Shown one piece after another: positions 41,810-42,892 of a stretch of 42,892 nucleotides of DNA (the stretch's first letter is position 1; the number at the start of each line of letters is the position of its first letter). The notes below the pieces were generated by a model. It ran no database searches, was not told where the DNA came from, and saw only the letters and a list, made by a program, of their open reading frames with translations. Source of the stretch: Chara braunii (taxonomy: Eukaryota; Streptophyta; Charophyceae; Charales; Characeae). The stretch lies in the NCBI GenBank assembly GCA_003427395.1, contig BFEA01000142.1, positions 2,789,016 to 2,831,907 on the forward strand, read 5' to 3'. The position numbers and the translations under genes are program-made.

Positions 41810-42892
41810 CATGGCACCTTTACAATGGGTGTCACACTCGTGCACAGAACGCCAAATGAAAGTTTTGGCAGGGGCAGTTTGAGAGCGGCTGTGTTCACCA
41901 CAGTGACGTTCCAAAAAAAAAAAAAAGGAAAAAAAAGGCTTGGGCTATTGGGCCTCGCCGTACCACACACCACATGTGCCCAACGCCGCCGCCCCACCGC
42001 CTCTCACATCAACCTGCTCCCCCTGTTTCTTTTCGTTTCTCTTTGCCTGACCTGGGCCCAGTGCACCTTCCCGACACCCGCCGTTTAGGTCTCACGTGGG
42101 AGTGTTACATGAGACCTGGGTAGGTCTTGAGAAAGATAGATATAGATAGATATAGGTAGAAGAGATAGATCTTACACACACACATATATATATATCTATT
42201 TGACGATATATATATATATATAAATATCTATAAAGATAAAGAGAGATATAGATAAGTATCGACGACAAGAAGTGATGTTGTTGATGCTATTTATACCTCC
42301 TTCCTCCGCCCGATTGCTCCTATGAATCGTCTATGTGGGTCCTTCTCCTGCTCTGCTCTTGTTGGTGATGCTAATGAGACACCTGCTAACGATACTCACC
42401 TTTGCATCACTACTCACTAATCACTAATGCTCCGCTTTCATGGCCATATCTCACTTTTTGTTACATTTCTATGTTGTAAGCAATGCCTGCACAACAACGA
42501 AAAGCAGACGGAAATTTGAATGAGAAAACCCACAGCTTCTCTCCTTCCATTTATTCACTTATATATCGTCATTAACAGAACTGCCCGGTAAACCGTAGGC
42601 AGAGAGAGAGAAGAGGTCAACAAACGAGGGGCTGTGACAATAATTAAAAAAAACAGAAGCTTAAGGTTCTGGCTCCTCCTTTTCCATTCTGGGGAGCATC
42701 AGTCCGGTTCCTATTTCACCAGCAAGTCAGAAAGATTTACATTGAGTACTACTCACACACGCTCCTCCCCTTTATTTATTTCATAGTCAATGCAGAATTT
42801 TCAATTTTCATTTTTGAAGAATGAATGGAAAATTTGAAATCAAGTTACTTATTCCTGTTACTTGGTGGTTTTTTTTTTTTTTTTTTTTTTTT
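41810..42892. other. upstream flank of cpFtsY and simple repeats
   Basis: Probable promoter side of cpFtsY. An A-rich stretch lies at 41912-41938, and GATA/TA/CA simple repeats lie at about 42128-42260. The window ends in a T-run (42869-42892). No TATA box can be assigned and no other gene is seen. Confidence 0.4.

Overview
This window is nuclear DNA of a photosynthetic eukaryote. It holds two recognisable host genes, both for plastid-targeted proteins of the green-plant type, in a large repeat-filled landscape. Long introns full of mobile elements, many microsatellites and land-plant-like protein sequences suggest a streptophyte with a large genome, perhaps a charophycean alga such as Chara. 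The species is an inference. One 570-base assembly gap (N, 11855-12424) sits in a (TC)n tract, with scattered ambiguous bases just after it.

Layout. 1-16.2 kb has no convincing host gene. It contains SINE-like repeats, a dead LINE tail on the minus strand (4648-5665), a tRNA-derived SINE head (8318-8397), a candidate 4.5-kb DNA transposon with matching terminal inverted repeats (8576-13091), foldback elements and the gap. 16307-28821 (+) is a seven-exon gene for stromal Hsp70 (cpHsc70/DnaK type, 738 aa). Its CDS is 2.2 kb but it spans 12.5 kb, because introns 1 and 2 (4.4 and 3.2 kb) have collected foldback MITEs, U6 snRNA-derived copies and minisatellites. 28.8-40.1 kb is again repeat-rich: another MITE, a U6 retropseudogene, tandem duplications, SINE-like copies, and a pair of direct repeats 1222 bp apart that each carry a hammerhead-ribozyme-like core. 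40285-41703 (-) is an intron-free gene for cpFtsY, the plastid SRP receptor GTPase (472 aa). The last kilobase is simple repeats and AT-rich DNA.

The two host genes act in the same compartment: cpHsp70 in stromal folding and import, cpFtsY in cpSRP-dependent delivery of light-harvesting proteins to thylakoids. Their proximity need not mean co-regulation. They are convergent and about 11.5 kb apart.

The most notable non-coding finds are (i) a degenerate retrozyme-like element (37261-38670) in which two decayed copies together specify a complete type III hammerhead; (ii) repeated retroposition of U6 snRNA, with A-tails and perfect target-site duplications in two cases; (iii) a family of about 105-bp TA-flanked hairpin MITEs, mostly in the Hsp70 gene, whose arms differ between copies but match each other within a copy; and (iv) a 185-bp tandem duplication that places a decoy copy of the exon 6 acceptor inside intron 5.
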